Of a stretch of DNA of 64,000 bases, positions 7,914 to 16,388 are shown in pieces. The notes under the pieces were generated by a model. That model saw nothing but the letters and a program-made list of their open reading frames with translations. It was not told the DNA's origin and did no database searches. A program made the position numbers and the translations under genes. Location of the stretch: assembly GCF_003097135.1 (NCBI RefSeq), contig NZ_QEQL01000004.1:372001-436000 (forward strand), written 5' to 3'. This DNA is from Pseudomonas sp. URIL14HWK12:I12. GTDB taxonomy: Bacteria > Pseudomonadota > Gammaproteobacteria > Pseudomonadales > Pseudomonadaceae. The number at the start of each line of letters is the position of its first letter. Position 1 is the first letter of the stretch.

Positions 7914-8071
7914 TGCGGGCCTCCCCCAAGTGGTTGATTTGTCACTAAGACCTTACACAAAATTTACCGTTCGCCGTTGCAGCTTCTTACAATTTCGCTG
8001 TCATAGTGTGTACGGCAGTCCATGATCCCGAGGCGGGGTCATAGCGCCATGTCGTTTACGAGGAAGCATCC

Positions 8072-8401
8072 ATGATTCGTCATATCTCCAAGGTGGCTCT
8101 GCTGGCAGGTGCACTGACCGCCGGCATGGCTGGCCAGGCCTCCGCCCACGGCCCGGGCGCCGGCGCTGTGGTCGGTGCGCTGATCGGCGGCACGGTGCTC
8201 GGCGCTGCTGTGGCCAGCCGCCCAGCCCCGGTGTATGTGCAGCAACCTGTCTATGTGGCGCCGCCTCCCCCGGTGTATTACGCGCCACCGCCGCCGGTCT
8301 ATTACCAACCCGCCCCGGTGTACTACGCTGCGCCACCGCCGCCTCCACCTCCGGGTTATTACTATGGCCCGCACTACGGCCCACGCTACGGCCGCTGGTA
8401 A
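8072..8401 (+). CDS. Secreted Pro/Tyr-rich glycine-zipper protein
   Basis: A 109-residue protein with a Sec signal peptide cleaved after QASA (about residue 24). A glycine-rich hydrophobic stretch follows (residues 28-48, GAVVGALIGGTVLGAAV), which could insert in a membrane. The second half is repeats of PPPPVYY/PAPVYY ending in Tyr/Gly. Such low-complexity envelope proteins are common in Pseudomonas, but their role is unknown. A strong terminator follows directly, so it is a single-gene unit. Confidence 0.8.
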   Translation: MIRHISKVALLAGALTAGMAGQASAHGPGAGAVVGALIGGTVLGAAVASRPAPVYVQQPVYVAPPPPVYYAPPPPVYYQPAPVYYAAPPPPPPPGYYYGPHYGPRYGRW

Positions 8402-8430
8402 TACTGGCGTTTTGCCCAGTATTGGTTAGA

Positions 8431-8457
8431 AGCCCCGCCCCGGCGGGGCTTTCGTTT
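8431..8457 (+). terminator. Rho-independent terminator
   Basis: Nine-base stem AGCCCCGCC/GGCGGGGCT with a two-base loop on paper, then TTCGTTT, 30 bases after the Pro/Tyr-rich protein gene. Confidence 0.8.
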
Positions 8458-8598
8458 GCCTGCCAACTCTGCATGAATGAATAAACATTCACCTTCCAAG
8501 GCAATCGACAGCCTGCCCCGCCGCCTCCTAGAATGTGTCAGCTTTTTTCATCTTTTCATCTGCGTGCATCTTTCATTCATTGTCGGGTACCCTTTTCC

Positions 8599-9504
8599 GT
8601 GAAAAAAACCCTTTCTCTGCTCAGCCTCCTCATTGCCCTGGCCAGCACCGCACTGCCCCCTGCCGCCACCGCCGCCGAGGCAGCTTTGTCACGTGACCCT
8701 TCCCAATTACATCTGGCCTCGGGCAGCGCACTGCTGACCGACCTGCAAACCGGCAAGGTGTTGTACGAAAGCAAGCCTGACAAAGTGGTGCCAATCGCCT
8801 CGGTAACCAAATTGATGACCGCCATGGTAGTGCTTGATGCCAAGCAGCCGATGAACGAAGAAATCGATATCGACATCAGCCACACCAAAGAAATGAAAGG
8901 CGTGTTCTCACGGGTGAAGCTGGGCAGCACCCTCGACCGGCGCAACATGCTGCTGATCGCACTGATGTCTTCTGAAAACCGCGCCGCTGCGAGCCTGGCC
9001 CATCATTACCCCGGTGGTTACAACGCGTTCATCACTGCCATGAACGCCAAGGCCCGTTCGTTGGGCATGAGCCATACCCGCTACGTCGAGCCTACCGGCC
9101 TGTCGGAACACAACGTGTCCTCGGCGCGCGACCTGACCAAACTGCTGATGGCGGCGCGCCAATATCCAATGCTGCGCGAGCTCTCCACTACCCGTGAAAA
9201 GACCGTAGCGTTCAAGCACCCCAATTACACGCTGGGCTTTCGCAACACTGACCACCTGCTCAACAGCAATTGGGACATCCAGCTCACCAAGACCGGCTTC
9301 ACCAATCAGGCTGGCCATTGCCTGGTGCTGATCACCCGCATGGCTGACCGCCCGGTCGCCATGGTGGTGCTCGATGCCTATGGCAAATACACCCACTTCG
9401 CCGACGCTTCCCGCCTGCGCCAGTGGATGGAAACCGGCCGCAGCGGCAAGCCAGCATCGCTGGCGATGCAGTACCGCGCCGATAAGAACCGCATGGCCGA
9501 TTAA
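8599..9504 (+). CDS. pbpG: D-alanyl-D-alanine endopeptidase (PBP7)
   Basis: Low-molecular-weight penicillin-binding protein of the S11 peptidase family. I choose the GTG at 8599, giving 301 residues with a clear signal peptide ([25 protein letters not shown]). An upstream ATG at 8533 would add 22 residues with no signal character, and neither has a strong SD. The three active-site motifs are present: SVTK (S68, K71), SEN (125-127) and KTG (231-233). PBP7 cleaves peptide cross-links in peptidoglycan in the periplasm and takes part in wall remodelling. Confidence 0.9.
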   Translation: MKKTLSLLSLLIALASTALPPAATAAEAALSRDPSQLHLASGSALLTDLQTGKVLYESKPDKVVPIASVTKLMTAMVVLDAKQPMNEEIDIDISHTKEMKGVFSRVKLGSTLDRRNMLLIALMSSENRAAASLAHHYPGGYNAFITAMNAKARSLGMSHTRYVEPTGLSEHNVSSARDLTKLLMAARQYPMLRELSTTREKTVAFKHPNYTLGFRNTDHLLNSNWDIQLTKTGFTNQAGHCLVLITRMADRPVAMVVLDAYGKYTHFADASRLRQWMETGRSGKPASLAMQYRADKNRMAD

Positions 9505-9511
9505 GCAGCCT

Positions 9512-10471
9512 TCAGCCCTGGCACTCCTTGCGCCGCTGCATATCGGCAGTGGTCTGGGCCAGCAGCGCAGACAGCGTGGGGTGGCGAGCCATTTCGTATT
9601 CGCAAGCTACCACCCTGTAGTGCAGGGCATAAGCCCGAGCCCCAGCTCGATTCGCCGCCTCCAAAGCCTGGTCGATGCGCGCCAGGGGCACGCGGCTTTC
9701 CACAAGGCTCGCCCCCATCAGAAGCACCACGAAACGGTCGCCGCCCAACCGGCCTACGGTGTCCATTTCCCTGAGCACCGAGCGCACTAACTGGGCGAAC
9801 CCCTTCAAGGCTTGGTCACCCTCGATGTAGCCGAAACGTTCGTTGATGCGCTGGAAGTTTTCCAGGTCGAACAGCAGCAAGGTTGCCTGCGTTCCTACGC
9901 GTCGGCACAGGCTCAATGCGTAGTTGGCCATGTGCTCGAACCCCTGGAGGTTGGCAACCCGAGTAAGGGGGTCGATAGTCGCGGACTGCAGCGCTTCGAT
10001 TTCCTGTTCAGCCAAATCCGCCATATCGTTCAGGCGCGCTTGCTGCTCAGGGTTCAGAGACCTGGGGCGGTGATCGATCAGGCACAGCGTACCCATGGCG
10101 GTACCATTGCGCGCCTTGAGCGGGCGCCCCGCGTAATAACGAATGTAAGGCTTGCCGGTCACCAGAGGGTTATCACTGAAGCGGGCATCGAGCGTCGCAT
10201 CGGGGATCTCGAATACGCCGTTCTGCAAAATGGCGTGCCCGCAGAACGACACATCGCGTGACGTTTCGCGCGCCTCAAGGCCATCGCACGATTTGAACCA
10301 TTGGCGGTTTGTATCGATCAGGCTGATGACCGCGATGGGCATGTCGAACAGCGCCCGGGCCAAGCGTGTGAGCCGATCGAAGCGCTCTTCGGCGGGGGTG
10401 TCGAGCAGATTCAAGGAGCGCAACGTATGAAGGCGCAGCGATTCGTCGTGGGCTTTGCCGGGCGCTTGCAT
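9512..10471 (-). CDS. GAF-GGDEF protein with altered GGDRF signature
   Basis: A 319-residue cytoplasmic protein. Residues about 25-155 form a GAF sensor domain, with the FCGHAI...PDA pattern typical of GAF-GGDEF proteins. Residues about 165-319 form a GGDEF domain. The DPLTRVANLQGF start and FDLENFQRINERFGYIEGD segment are recognisable, but the active-site loop reads GGDRF (243-247), with Arg where the catalytic acidic residue normally sits. It may be an inactive or c-di-GMP/GTP-sensing protein rather than an active cyclase. It ends head-on against pbpG with an 8-base gap. Confidence 0.88.
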   Translation of the reverse strand: MQAPGKAHDESLRLHTLRSLNLLDTPAEERFDRLTRLARALFDMPIAVISLIDTNRQWFKSCDGLEARETSRDVSFCGHAILQNGVFEIPDATLDARFSDNPLVTGKPYIRYYAGRPLKARNGTAMGTLCLIDHRPRSLNPEQQARLNDMADLAEQEIEALQSATIDPLTRVANLQGFEHMANYALSLCRRVGTQATLLLFDLENFQRINERFGYIEGDQALKGFAQLVRSVLREMDTVGRLGGDRFVVLLMGASLVESRVPLARIDQALEAANRAGARAYALHYRVVACEYEMARHPTLSALLAQTTADMQRRKECQG

Positions 10472-10569
10472 CGGAAGGCTCCTTGAGGTGCGTGGCAGGA
10501 AGCCACCGCTTAGCCGATCATGCCGCTAAGCGTAGCCGCCCGCCACTACCCGACGATACGCTGCACGAT

Positions 10570-11010
10570 TTACGCGCTGGTGCTGACCATCGAACCGCTG
10601 CTGCTGCTACCGCTGTCGCTGAGCGCCTGGGTGAGTTGCGCTGTGAGGGTCTGCAGCTCCCCGGAAAACGACGACACTTGTGTCTGCGCGGCTGCCACCT
10701 GGGTCTGCCTGGCCTGCTCGTCTTTGACCTGCTGCGCACGAGCCAGCGCCTGCTCGGCCTGAGCCAGCTGTTTTTGCACCGTGGCAATCTGTTGCTTGAT
10801 CTGCTTGACCGCGTCTGACTCGGTGGAGCTTGAATCGCTGCCACCGCTGGCAGCCGTGGCAGCACCGGCCGAACCAGCCTTGCTGCTGGCGAGCGTGCTG
10901 AGGTCCACGCTTGCAGTACCGTCACCGGCCTGTGCGTCACCGGTTTTAGAGGCTGAGGTGCTGCTGGACAACGTGGCAATGTTGATGCTGGTAACGCCGC
11001 TGATGCTCAT
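10570..11010 (-). CDS. FlxA-like coiled-coil protein
   Basis: A 146-residue, Ser/Ala/Gln-rich protein. Residues 1-65 are low-complexity, then about 66-130 form a heptad-like coiled coil (KQIKQQIATVQKQLAQAEQ) with a Ser-rich tail. This layout matches the FlxA-like family common in Pseudomonas. There is no signal peptide or membrane segment. Function is unknown; E. coli FlxA is under flagellar sigma control, but no flagellar gene lies nearby here. Preceded by GGAG about 8 bases from the ATG. Confidence 0.75.
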   Translation of the reverse strand: MSISGVTSINIATLSSSTSASKTGDAQAGDGTASVDLSTLASSKAGSAGAATAASGGSDSSSTESDAVKQIKQQIATVQKQLAQAEQALARAQQVKDEQARQTQVAAAQTQVSSFSGELQTLTAQLTQALSDSGSSSSGSMVSTSA

Positions 11011-11228
11011 GGTTGGCTCCTGTGATCGAAACGGATGACTCGCGTACAGGGCATCGACGTCACTTGAGCAACCTTTAGAAACAATTTGGTACCTGAGTGC
11101 TTACACTTGGCTACATTTCTGTGCAATCGAGCAGCCTGGGGTGAAGATGAAATAATCTTCAGTCCTTCATTTGCAGAACCTTGGCACAATGCCAACCATC
11201 TGAAGCCGACATTCGGGTAATTGATACC

Positions 11229-11912
11229 ATGACTCGCGTATTGACCATCGAAGACGATGCCGTCACCGCCAAGGAAATCGTGGCCGAGCTGACCAACCAT
11301 GGCCTGGAAGTGGATTGGGTCGACAACGGCCGCGAGGGGCTGGTCAAGGCGGTCAGCGGGGATTACGACGTGATCACCCTTGACCGTATGCTGCCCGAAC
11401 TCGACGGCCTTGCGATCGTGACGACGTTGCGAACCATCGGTGTCAGCACGCCCGTGCTGATGATCAGTGCGCTTTCGGATGTCGACGAACGCGTCCGCGG
11501 GCTGCGCGCTGGCGGTGACGATTATCTGACCAAACCTTTCGCTTCCGACGAGATGGCCGCCCGTGTCGAGGTGCTGCTACGCCGCAAACAGGCCGGCACC
11601 ACCCAGGACAACGTCTTGCGCGTGGCTGACCTGGAACTTGACCTGATCACCCGCGAAGCGCGGCGTGGCGAACACCAGCTGAGCCTGCTGCCAACCGAAT
11701 TCAAGCTCCTGGAGTTTCTGATGCGCAACGCCGGGCAGATCCTGACCCGCATGATGATTTTCGAGGAGGTCTGGGGCTATCACTTTGACCCGGGCACCAA
11801 CCTGATCGACGTACACATCGGGCGCCTGCGCAAGAAGATCGATCCTGCCGGGCAACCACCACTGATCAAGACCGTACGGGGCTCGGGCTATGTCATTGCC
11901 GAACCCCTCTAA
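11229..11912 (+). CDS. OmpR/PhoB-family response regulator
   Basis: A 227-residue regulator. The receiver domain (about 1-120) has the acidic pair D9-D10, phosphoacceptor D52 (VITLDRMLP) and a TKP lysine loop, so it looks active. The winged-helix DNA-binding domain (about 130-225) ends in the typical VRGSGYVI motif. Start ATG 11229 gives the normal N-terminus. It overlaps the histidine kinase gene by 23 bases, so the two are co-transcribed and coupled. The signal and regulon are not evident. Confidence 0.93.
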   Translation: MTRVLTIEDDAVTAKEIVAELTNHGLEVDWVDNGREGLVKAVSGDYDVITLDRMLPELDGLAIVTTLRTIGVSTPVLMISALSDVDERVRGLRAGGDDYLTKPFASDEMAARVEVLLRRKQAGTTQDNVLRVADLELDLITREARRGEHQLSLLPTEFKLLEFLMRNAGQILTRMMIFEEVWGYHFDPGTNLIDVHIGRLRKKIDPAGQPPLIKTVRGSGYVIAEPL

Positions 11913-13287
11913 GGGTTGGCGTTCCTCCAGTAGCCGGCTGCTGGCACTCTACAGTTTCCTCTTCGTGGCATGGAGCAGCATCTTGCTGGGCGTGTTGTAT
12001 TTCGAGGTGTCCGATTACCTCAACAGCCTTGCCCGGCACTCCCTGATGCAGCGCCAACACCTGTTCTCACGCTTCGTGGGGCAAGACCTCGAAGATGCCC
12101 TCGCCGCGAGCGAAGCGTTCGATAACCGAGCCTACGATGCCTGGGGCCTGTTCGACGACGAGCTCGACCCGCTGGCTGGCGAACTCAAGCGCATCCCCCG
12201 GGGGCTGGCGCTGGACGGCAGCATCTACGAGCTGGACGATTGCACGCAATCCAACGACCCCAAACTGCCGCAAGACAGCTGCGCCGCAGTGGCGATGCCG
12301 ACCCGCGACGGCCGCTGGCTGGTACTGGTGCGCGACAACGGCTCGTTGTTCCAGGTGACTCACATCATTCTGCGCGCGTTGTTGTGGGGCATTTCACTGA
12401 CCATCCTGCCGGGCGCGGCGGGCTGGCACCTGCTGCGTCGCCGCCCGCTGCGGCGCATCCGGCAGATCCAGGCCAGCGCCGAGTCAATCATTGCCGGTGA
12501 CCTTGCCCAGCGCCTGCCGCTGTCTGACAAGCGCGACGAGCTGGACATGCTGGCAGCGATCGTCAACGCCATGCTCGACCGTATCGAGCGCCTGATGCTG
12601 GAGGTCAAGGGGGTGTGCGACAACATCGCCCACGACCTGCGCACTCCACTGACGCGCCTGCGTGCGCAGCTTTACCGGATCAAGCAACAAGCCGACGCCG
12701 ACTCGGCGCATGCCTTGCAACTGGACCAGGTCATCGGCGAAACCGACACCCTGATGGCGCGCTTTCGCGGCCTGCTGCGCATTTCCGAGCTGGAGGATCA
12801 TCAGCGCCGCTCGGGCTTCGTGATGCTCGACCTGCTGCCTCTGCTTCATGAGCTCTACGATTTCTATCTGCCGCTGGCCGAGGAAGGCGAACTGGAGCTC
12901 GCATTGGACGTGCCAGACAGCCTGCCCAGCGTTCACTGCGACAGGGCCTTGCTGTTCGAAGCCATCGGCAATCTGCTGAGCAACTCGATCAAGTTCACCC
13001 CGCCCGGCGGCAAGGTCACCCTGCACGCACGCGTCGAACAAGGGGCACCGTTGATCGAAGTCGAAGACTCCGGCCCCGGCATTCCCGAGAACGAGCGCGA
13101 GGCCATCTTCCAGCGTTTCTACCGCCTCGACGAAAGCGGTGGCCAGGGCGGCTTCGGCCTGGGCCTGTCGATCGTCGCGGCTATTGTCAACCTGCACGGT
13201 TTCAGCCTGCGCGTGGGTACCGCACGCCTGGGCGGCGCCAGCCTGAGCCTGCACTGCCGCAGCAATACCCCTTTGGTGGCGACATGA
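11890..13287 (+). CDS. Sensor histidine kinase
   Basis: A 465-residue inner-membrane kinase. There are two membrane segments (about 15-38 and 158-180) around a periplasmic sensor region. A HAMP domain follows (about 183-235), then the dimerisation/phosphoacceptor helix with NIAHDLRTPLTRLR. The ATPase domain has an N box (NLLSNSIKFT), G1 (DSGPGIP) and G2 (GFGLGLSI). All kinase motifs are intact. It pairs with the preceding regulator and overlaps the next gene by 4 bases (ATGA), forming a three-gene signalling operon. Confidence 0.93.
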   Translation: MSLPNPSKGWRSSSSRLLALYSFLFVAWSSILLGVLYFEVSDYLNSLARHSLMQRQHLFSRFVGQDLEDALAASEAFDNRAYDAWGLFDDELDPLAGELKRIPRGLALDGSIYELDDCTQSNDPKLPQDSCAAVAMPTRDGRWLVLVRDNGSLFQVTHIILRALLWGISLTILPGAAGWHLLRRRPLRRIRQIQASAESIIAGDLAQRLPLSDKRDELDMLAAIVNAMLDRIERLMLEVKGVCDNIAHDLRTPLTRLRAQLYRIKQQADADSAHALQLDQVIGETDTLMARFRGLLRISELEDHQRRSGFVMLDLLPLLHELYDFYLPLAEEGELELALDVPDSLPSVHCDRALLFEAIGNLLSNSIKFTPPGGKVTLHARVEQGAPLIEVEDSGPGIPENEREAIFQRFYRLDESGGQGGFGLGLSIVAAIVNLHGFSLRVGTARLGGASLSLHCRSNTPLVAT

Positions 13288-13943
13288 ACCTACTCTACCT
13301 TGCGCAGGAAACCGACCCGGGCCTGATCGACGCACTGCAGCATGCCGGCAATACCCTGCGCTGCGCTGCGACCGAACAGTATGATCACGCCTTACGGGGA
13401 GATTACAGCTTCATTCTGCTGGACTTGCCCCGCCCCTCCCCCCGCTTGTTGCAGCGCTGCCTGCAACGCCGCGGCCAGGCGTCGGTGCTGGTGCTGCTGG
13501 GCGACAGTGACCGCCAGGCCCGCATCGAGGCACTCAAGGCAGGCGCAGATGTGTGCTTGTCACGGCCGGTAAGCGTCGAGGAACTTCAGGCGCGCATGCA
13601 GGCCCTGACGCGCCAGGCGCCACCGCCGGCCGATGATTCGGGCGCAGGGTTATGGCTGTCGAATAACCGTCTGCTGCTGGGTCGTGGCGCACGCCAACAG
13701 AGTGTAACGGTTACAGAACAACGCTTGTTGGCGCTACTGGCGATACAAGCAGGCCCCATCAGCCGGCAAGCCATCGAGCAACACCTATGGGGGGATGAGG
13801 CGGCCAGCCGGGGGCCGCTGATCGAGCGGCACATCTGCAATCTGCGCCGTAAGCTGGCCGAACTGGGCGCGCCCTACGCATTGCAGACCCTACGTGGGTA
13901 TGGCTATTGCCTCAATGACGGGCTGCGCGTCAGAACCGATTGA
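13284..13943 (+). CDS. Response-regulator-like protein with degenerate receiver
   Basis: A 219-residue OmpR-type protein, coupled to the kinase gene by an ATGA overlap. The receiver-like half keeps an Asp at the phosphoacceptor position (D47, ILLDLP). The acidic pair is changed to Q8-E9, the Thr/Ser switch is not recognisable (LVLLGDSD), and the invariant Lys is Arg (LSRP). The C-terminal winged-helix domain (about 130-215) ends in LRGYGYCL and looks intact. It probably binds DNA without normal phosphorylation control. It is followed by a terminator. Confidence 0.82.
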   Translation: MNLLYLAQETDPGLIDALQHAGNTLRCAATEQYDHALRGDYSFILLDLPRPSPRLLQRCLQRRGQASVLVLLGDSDRQARIEALKAGADVCLSRPVSVEELQARMQALTRQAPPPADDSGAGLWLSNNRLLLGRGARQQSVTVTEQRLLALLAIQAGPISRQAIEQHLWGDEAASRGPLIERHICNLRRKLAELGAPYALQTLRGYGYCLNDGLRVRTD

Positions 13944-13950
13944 GGCTGTG

Positions 13951-13977
13951 GTGCCACAGGCCTTAATGGCCTTTTTT
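13951..13977 (+). terminator. Rho-independent terminator of the two-component operon
   Basis: Stem AGGCC/GGCCT with a five-base loop followed by a run of six T. A second short hairpin (CTGTGG/CCACAG) lies immediately before it. Confidence 0.7.
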
Positions 13978-14036
13978 CTGGATTACGCAGCAAATCAGTA
14001 ATTTAGGGGTCTGAGCGAAAGTTTTCTGACAACCCG

Positions 14037-14065
14037 TTGCGAAAAGGGCTACAACTCAATACTGT
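14037..14065 (+). promoter_or_regulatory. Putative sigma-70 promoter of the DUF1654-endA operon
   Basis: TTGCGA (14037-14042), a 17-base spacer and TACTGT (14060-14065). The -10 element overlaps the left half of the LexA box, which fits direct repression. Confidence 0.5.
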
Positions 14066-14079
14066 ACGCCCATACAGCA
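14060..14079. promoter_or_regulatory. LexA (SOS) box
   Basis: TACTGTACGCCCATACAGCA contains CTGT, eight bases, ACAG. It matches the gammaproteobacterial LexA consensus in both half-sites. It lies 19 bases before the GTG start of the DUF1654 gene and on top of the predicted -10, so SOS induction of the operon is likely. Confidence 0.8.
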
Positions 14080-14097
14080 ACATAAGGAAAAACCTTC

Positions 14098-14331
14098 GTG
14101 AACACCTCTGCACTCGGCAGCTACGAGCAATTGGGGCTGCGCATCCAGAAGATCATCAACTCCACGCGCGCACAGAGCAGCCGCAGCGCATTGCTATTTC
14201 GCCAGGCTGGGGAAAACCCCGACGACTGGGAGCGAATGCTGCAGGAAATCGCCGAGAACGATAACGTGACCCTCGCCTGGCGCGACGACGGTGGCATTCA
14301 GCTGTTCTGGACGGTGCCGGGCAATGATTGA
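14098..14331 (+). CDS. DUF1654 family protein
   Basis: A 77-residue protein starting with GTG at 14098, with AAGGAA about 6 bases upstream. The order SYEQLGLRIQKIINSTRAQ, then DDWERMLQEI, then a final DG...LFW matches DUF1654, a small Pseudomonas family often seen near DNA-damage or phage genes. There is no signal peptide. It is the first gene of an operon under a LexA box and overlaps the following nuclease gene by 8 bases. Molecular function is unknown. Confidence 0.85.
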   Translation: MNTSALGSYEQLGLRIQKIINSTRAQSSRSALLFRQAGENPDDWERMLQEIAENDNVTLAWRDDGGIQLFWTVPGND

Positions 14332-15049
14332 GTTGTTTCGCAAGACGTTGCGCATGCGCCTGCTGACCACCACCGGGCTGCTACTGTTGGCCTGCGCGGC
14401 GCATGCCGAGGCCCCGGCTACGTTCAGCCAGGCCAAGAAAGTCGCCTGGCGCCTCTACGCGCCACAGTCCACGGAGTTCTACTGCGGTTGCAAATACACA
14501 GGCAACCGTGTCGACCTGGCCAGTTGCGGCTACATTCCTCGCAAGAACGCCACTCGGGCCAAGCGGGTCGAATGGGAGCACATCGTTCCGGCTTGGCAGA
14601 TCGGCCACCTGCGCCAGTGCTGGCAGAAAGGGGGGCGCAGCAACTGCACACGCCACGACAAGACCTACCAACGCGCCGAAGCCGACCTGTTCAATCTGGT
14701 GCCCAGTATCGGAGAGGTCAATGGTGACCGTAACAACTTCAGTTTCGGCTGGCTGCCCGAACAGCGAGGCCAATACGGTGCATGCCTGACCCAGGTGGAC
14801 TTCAAGGCGAAGAAGGTGATGCCGCGCCCCAGCATCCGCGGCATGATCGCGCGCACCTATTTCTACATGAGCAAGCGCTATGGTTTGCGCCTGTCTAAAC
14901 AGGATACCCAGCTGTTCCAGGCCTGGAACAAAACCTACCCTGTGCAAGGTTGGGAGCGTGCACGCAATCAGCAGGTAGCGTGCGTGATGGGCCATGGCAA
15001 CGAATTCGTTGGGCCAGTAGACCTCAAGCGCTGCGCCAAGGGGGCGTGA
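14324..15049 (+). CDS. endA: Periplasmic endonuclease I
   Basis: A 241-residue secreted nuclease. The signal peptide spans about residues 11-28 (LLTTTGLLLLACAAHA), and an inner ATG at residue 11 is an alternative start. The beta-beta-alpha metal nuclease motif is EWEHIVPAW (83-91), followed by the conserved DLFNLVPSIGEVNGDRNNF segment. Several cysteines suggest disulfides. EndA-type enzymes degrade double-stranded DNA in the periplasm. Its start overlaps the DUF1654 gene, so it should share that gene's LexA-controlled promoter. Confidence 0.92.
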   Translation: MIELFRKTLRMRLLTTTGLLLLACAAHAEAPATFSQAKKVAWRLYAPQSTEFYCGCKYTGNRVDLASCGYIPRKNATRAKRVEWEHIVPAWQIGHLRQCWQKGGRSNCTRHDKTYQRAEADLFNLVPSIGEVNGDRNNFSFGWLPEQRGQYGACLTQVDFKAKKVMPRPSIRGMIARTYFYMSKRYGLRLSKQDTQLFQAWNKTYPVQGWERARNQQVACVMGHGNEFVGPVDLKRCAKGA

Positions 15050-15071
15050 GGCCCGGGCAGAAAGCGGGCGC

Positions 15072-15593
15072 CTAGCGCCAGCTTTCCGGGATCGGTTTAT
15101 GCCTGCGAATGCCGAAGGTGTAGCCGATCCCGATCATCAGCCATTCGAATGCCAGCGCCAGTACCACCGCCAACCCCACGCCCCAGGCGATCGCCTCCGG
15201 AGAGAGCGGTACCTGATAGCTGTAGCCTTGCAGGGTTTCATCACGGATCTTCGCATCGGCCTGGCTGAGAACGTGCCAGCTGCGTGCGTACCAGGGCCCC
15301 TGCAACGCCGACCATTCCAGGCTGAGCGTTTCTTCCCGGGCGACCAATGCGGCCACGCTCTGGGCATCGTTGCGAAAAACAGGGTCGTCGCTGCTCTGGT
15401 AATGCCGCACCAAGGCCTGCAGGTCGCCCCCGAAGAATTTGCCAGCAGTGTCGCTGAACCCCTGCAGGCTGGTGCGGGCTTCGTTCAGGTGCGCCTGAAC
15501 GCGCGCGGTGTAGTCGTTGAGCAGGCCCGGCCATTGCACGCCCAGCAGCAGGCAAGCAGCGAAAACGATCAAACGCATGTAGCTGCGCAGCAT
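15072..15593 (-). CDS. DUF2937 family membrane protein
   Basis: A 173-residue protein with an N-terminal hydrophobic segment (about 6-23), a periplasmic coiled region (25-130, with LSLEWSALQGPWYARSWHV), and a second membrane helix (about 135-158) before a short basic tail. This matches DUF2937. Its start lies 9 bases beyond the stop of the upstream amidotransferase gene on the minus strand, so the two are probably co-transcribed. Function is unknown. Confidence 0.8.
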   Translation of the reverse strand: MLRSYMRLIVFAACLLLGVQWPGLLNDYTARVQAHLNEARTSLQGFSDTAGKFFGGDLQALVRHYQSSDDPVFRNDAQSVAALVAREETLSLEWSALQGPWYARSWHVLSQADAKIRDETLQGYSYQVPLSPEAIAWGVGLAVVLALAFEWLMIGIGYTFGIRRHKPIPESWR

Positions 15594-15602
15594 GTGCAGT
15601 CC

Positions 15603-16379
15603 TTATTCGGATGAGCCCTGAGCCACGCACTCGCCTTTGCGCCATAGCGCCCATTGGCCAGGTTGGTAGGCATGCCAGGTTTCGTTGTCGGTCAGGGCCT
15701 CGGTAGCGATTACCGTGACCACATCGTTGGGCGTGGTTTCGGCCTGAAAGTCCACGGCCATTTCCAGGTCTTTCAACCGCGCTGGCCCGAACGGCGCCCG
15801 GCGGGTGATGTGCACCAGTTTGGTCGAGCAATAGCAGAACAGCCAGTCACCATTAGAGACCAGCATGTTGAACACCCCCAGCGCGCGGTAACCCTGACAG
15901 GCCTCCACCAGCACCGGCAGGCACTGCTCGGCTTCTACTGAATCGGGGAACGCCTGGCGCAGGCGATTGAGCAGGTCGCAGAAGGCCGCTTCACTGTCGG
16001 TATCGCCAACAGGCCGGTAGAAACCGGCAGATGGCTGGAAGCCCGCCAACTGCCCATTATGGGCGAAGCACCAATTGCGGCCCCACAGTTCGCGCACGAA
16101 AGGATGGGTGTTGGCCAGGCATACGCGCCCCACGTTGGCCTGCCGGATATGGCCGATGACCACCTCACTTTTGATCGGGTAACGCTGCACGAGCTGTGCG
16201 ACCTCTGACTCACAACTGGCGGCCGGGTCCTGAAACAGGCGCAACCCGCGGCCTTCGTAGAAGCCAATGCCCCAACCATCTCGGTGTGGGCCGGTACGCC
16301 CGCCGCGCTGCATCAGGCCGCTGAAGCTGAAGACGATGTCGGTCGGCACGTTGGCGCTCATGCCCAGCAGTTCGCACAT
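15603..16379 (-). CDS. Class II glutamine amidotransferase (YafJ type)
   Basis: A 258-residue Ntn-type amidotransferase domain protein with the nucleophile Cys at position 2 (MCELLGMSAN). The family segments are RDGWGIGFY near residue 34, GHIRQANVG near 77, THPFVRE, and CFAHNGQL near 108. It has only the glutaminase domain, so its acceptor or partner enzyme is not identified. It is in a minus-strand run with a membrane protein gene upstream and DUF2937 downstream. Confidence 0.88.
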   Translation of the reverse strand: MCELLGMSANVPTDIVFSFSGLMQRGGRTGPHRDGWGIGFYEGRGLRLFQDPAASCESEVAQLVQRYPIKSEVVIGHIRQANVGRVCLANTHPFVRELWGRNWCFAHNGQLAGFQPSAGFYRPVGDTDSEAAFCDLLNRLRQAFPDSVEAEQCLPVLVEACQGYRALGVFNMLVSNGDWLFCYCSTKLVHITRRAPFGPARLKDLEMAVDFQAETTPNDVVTVIATEALTDNETWHAYQPGQWALWRKGECVAQGSSE

Positions 16380-16388
16380 GGCAAGCTC

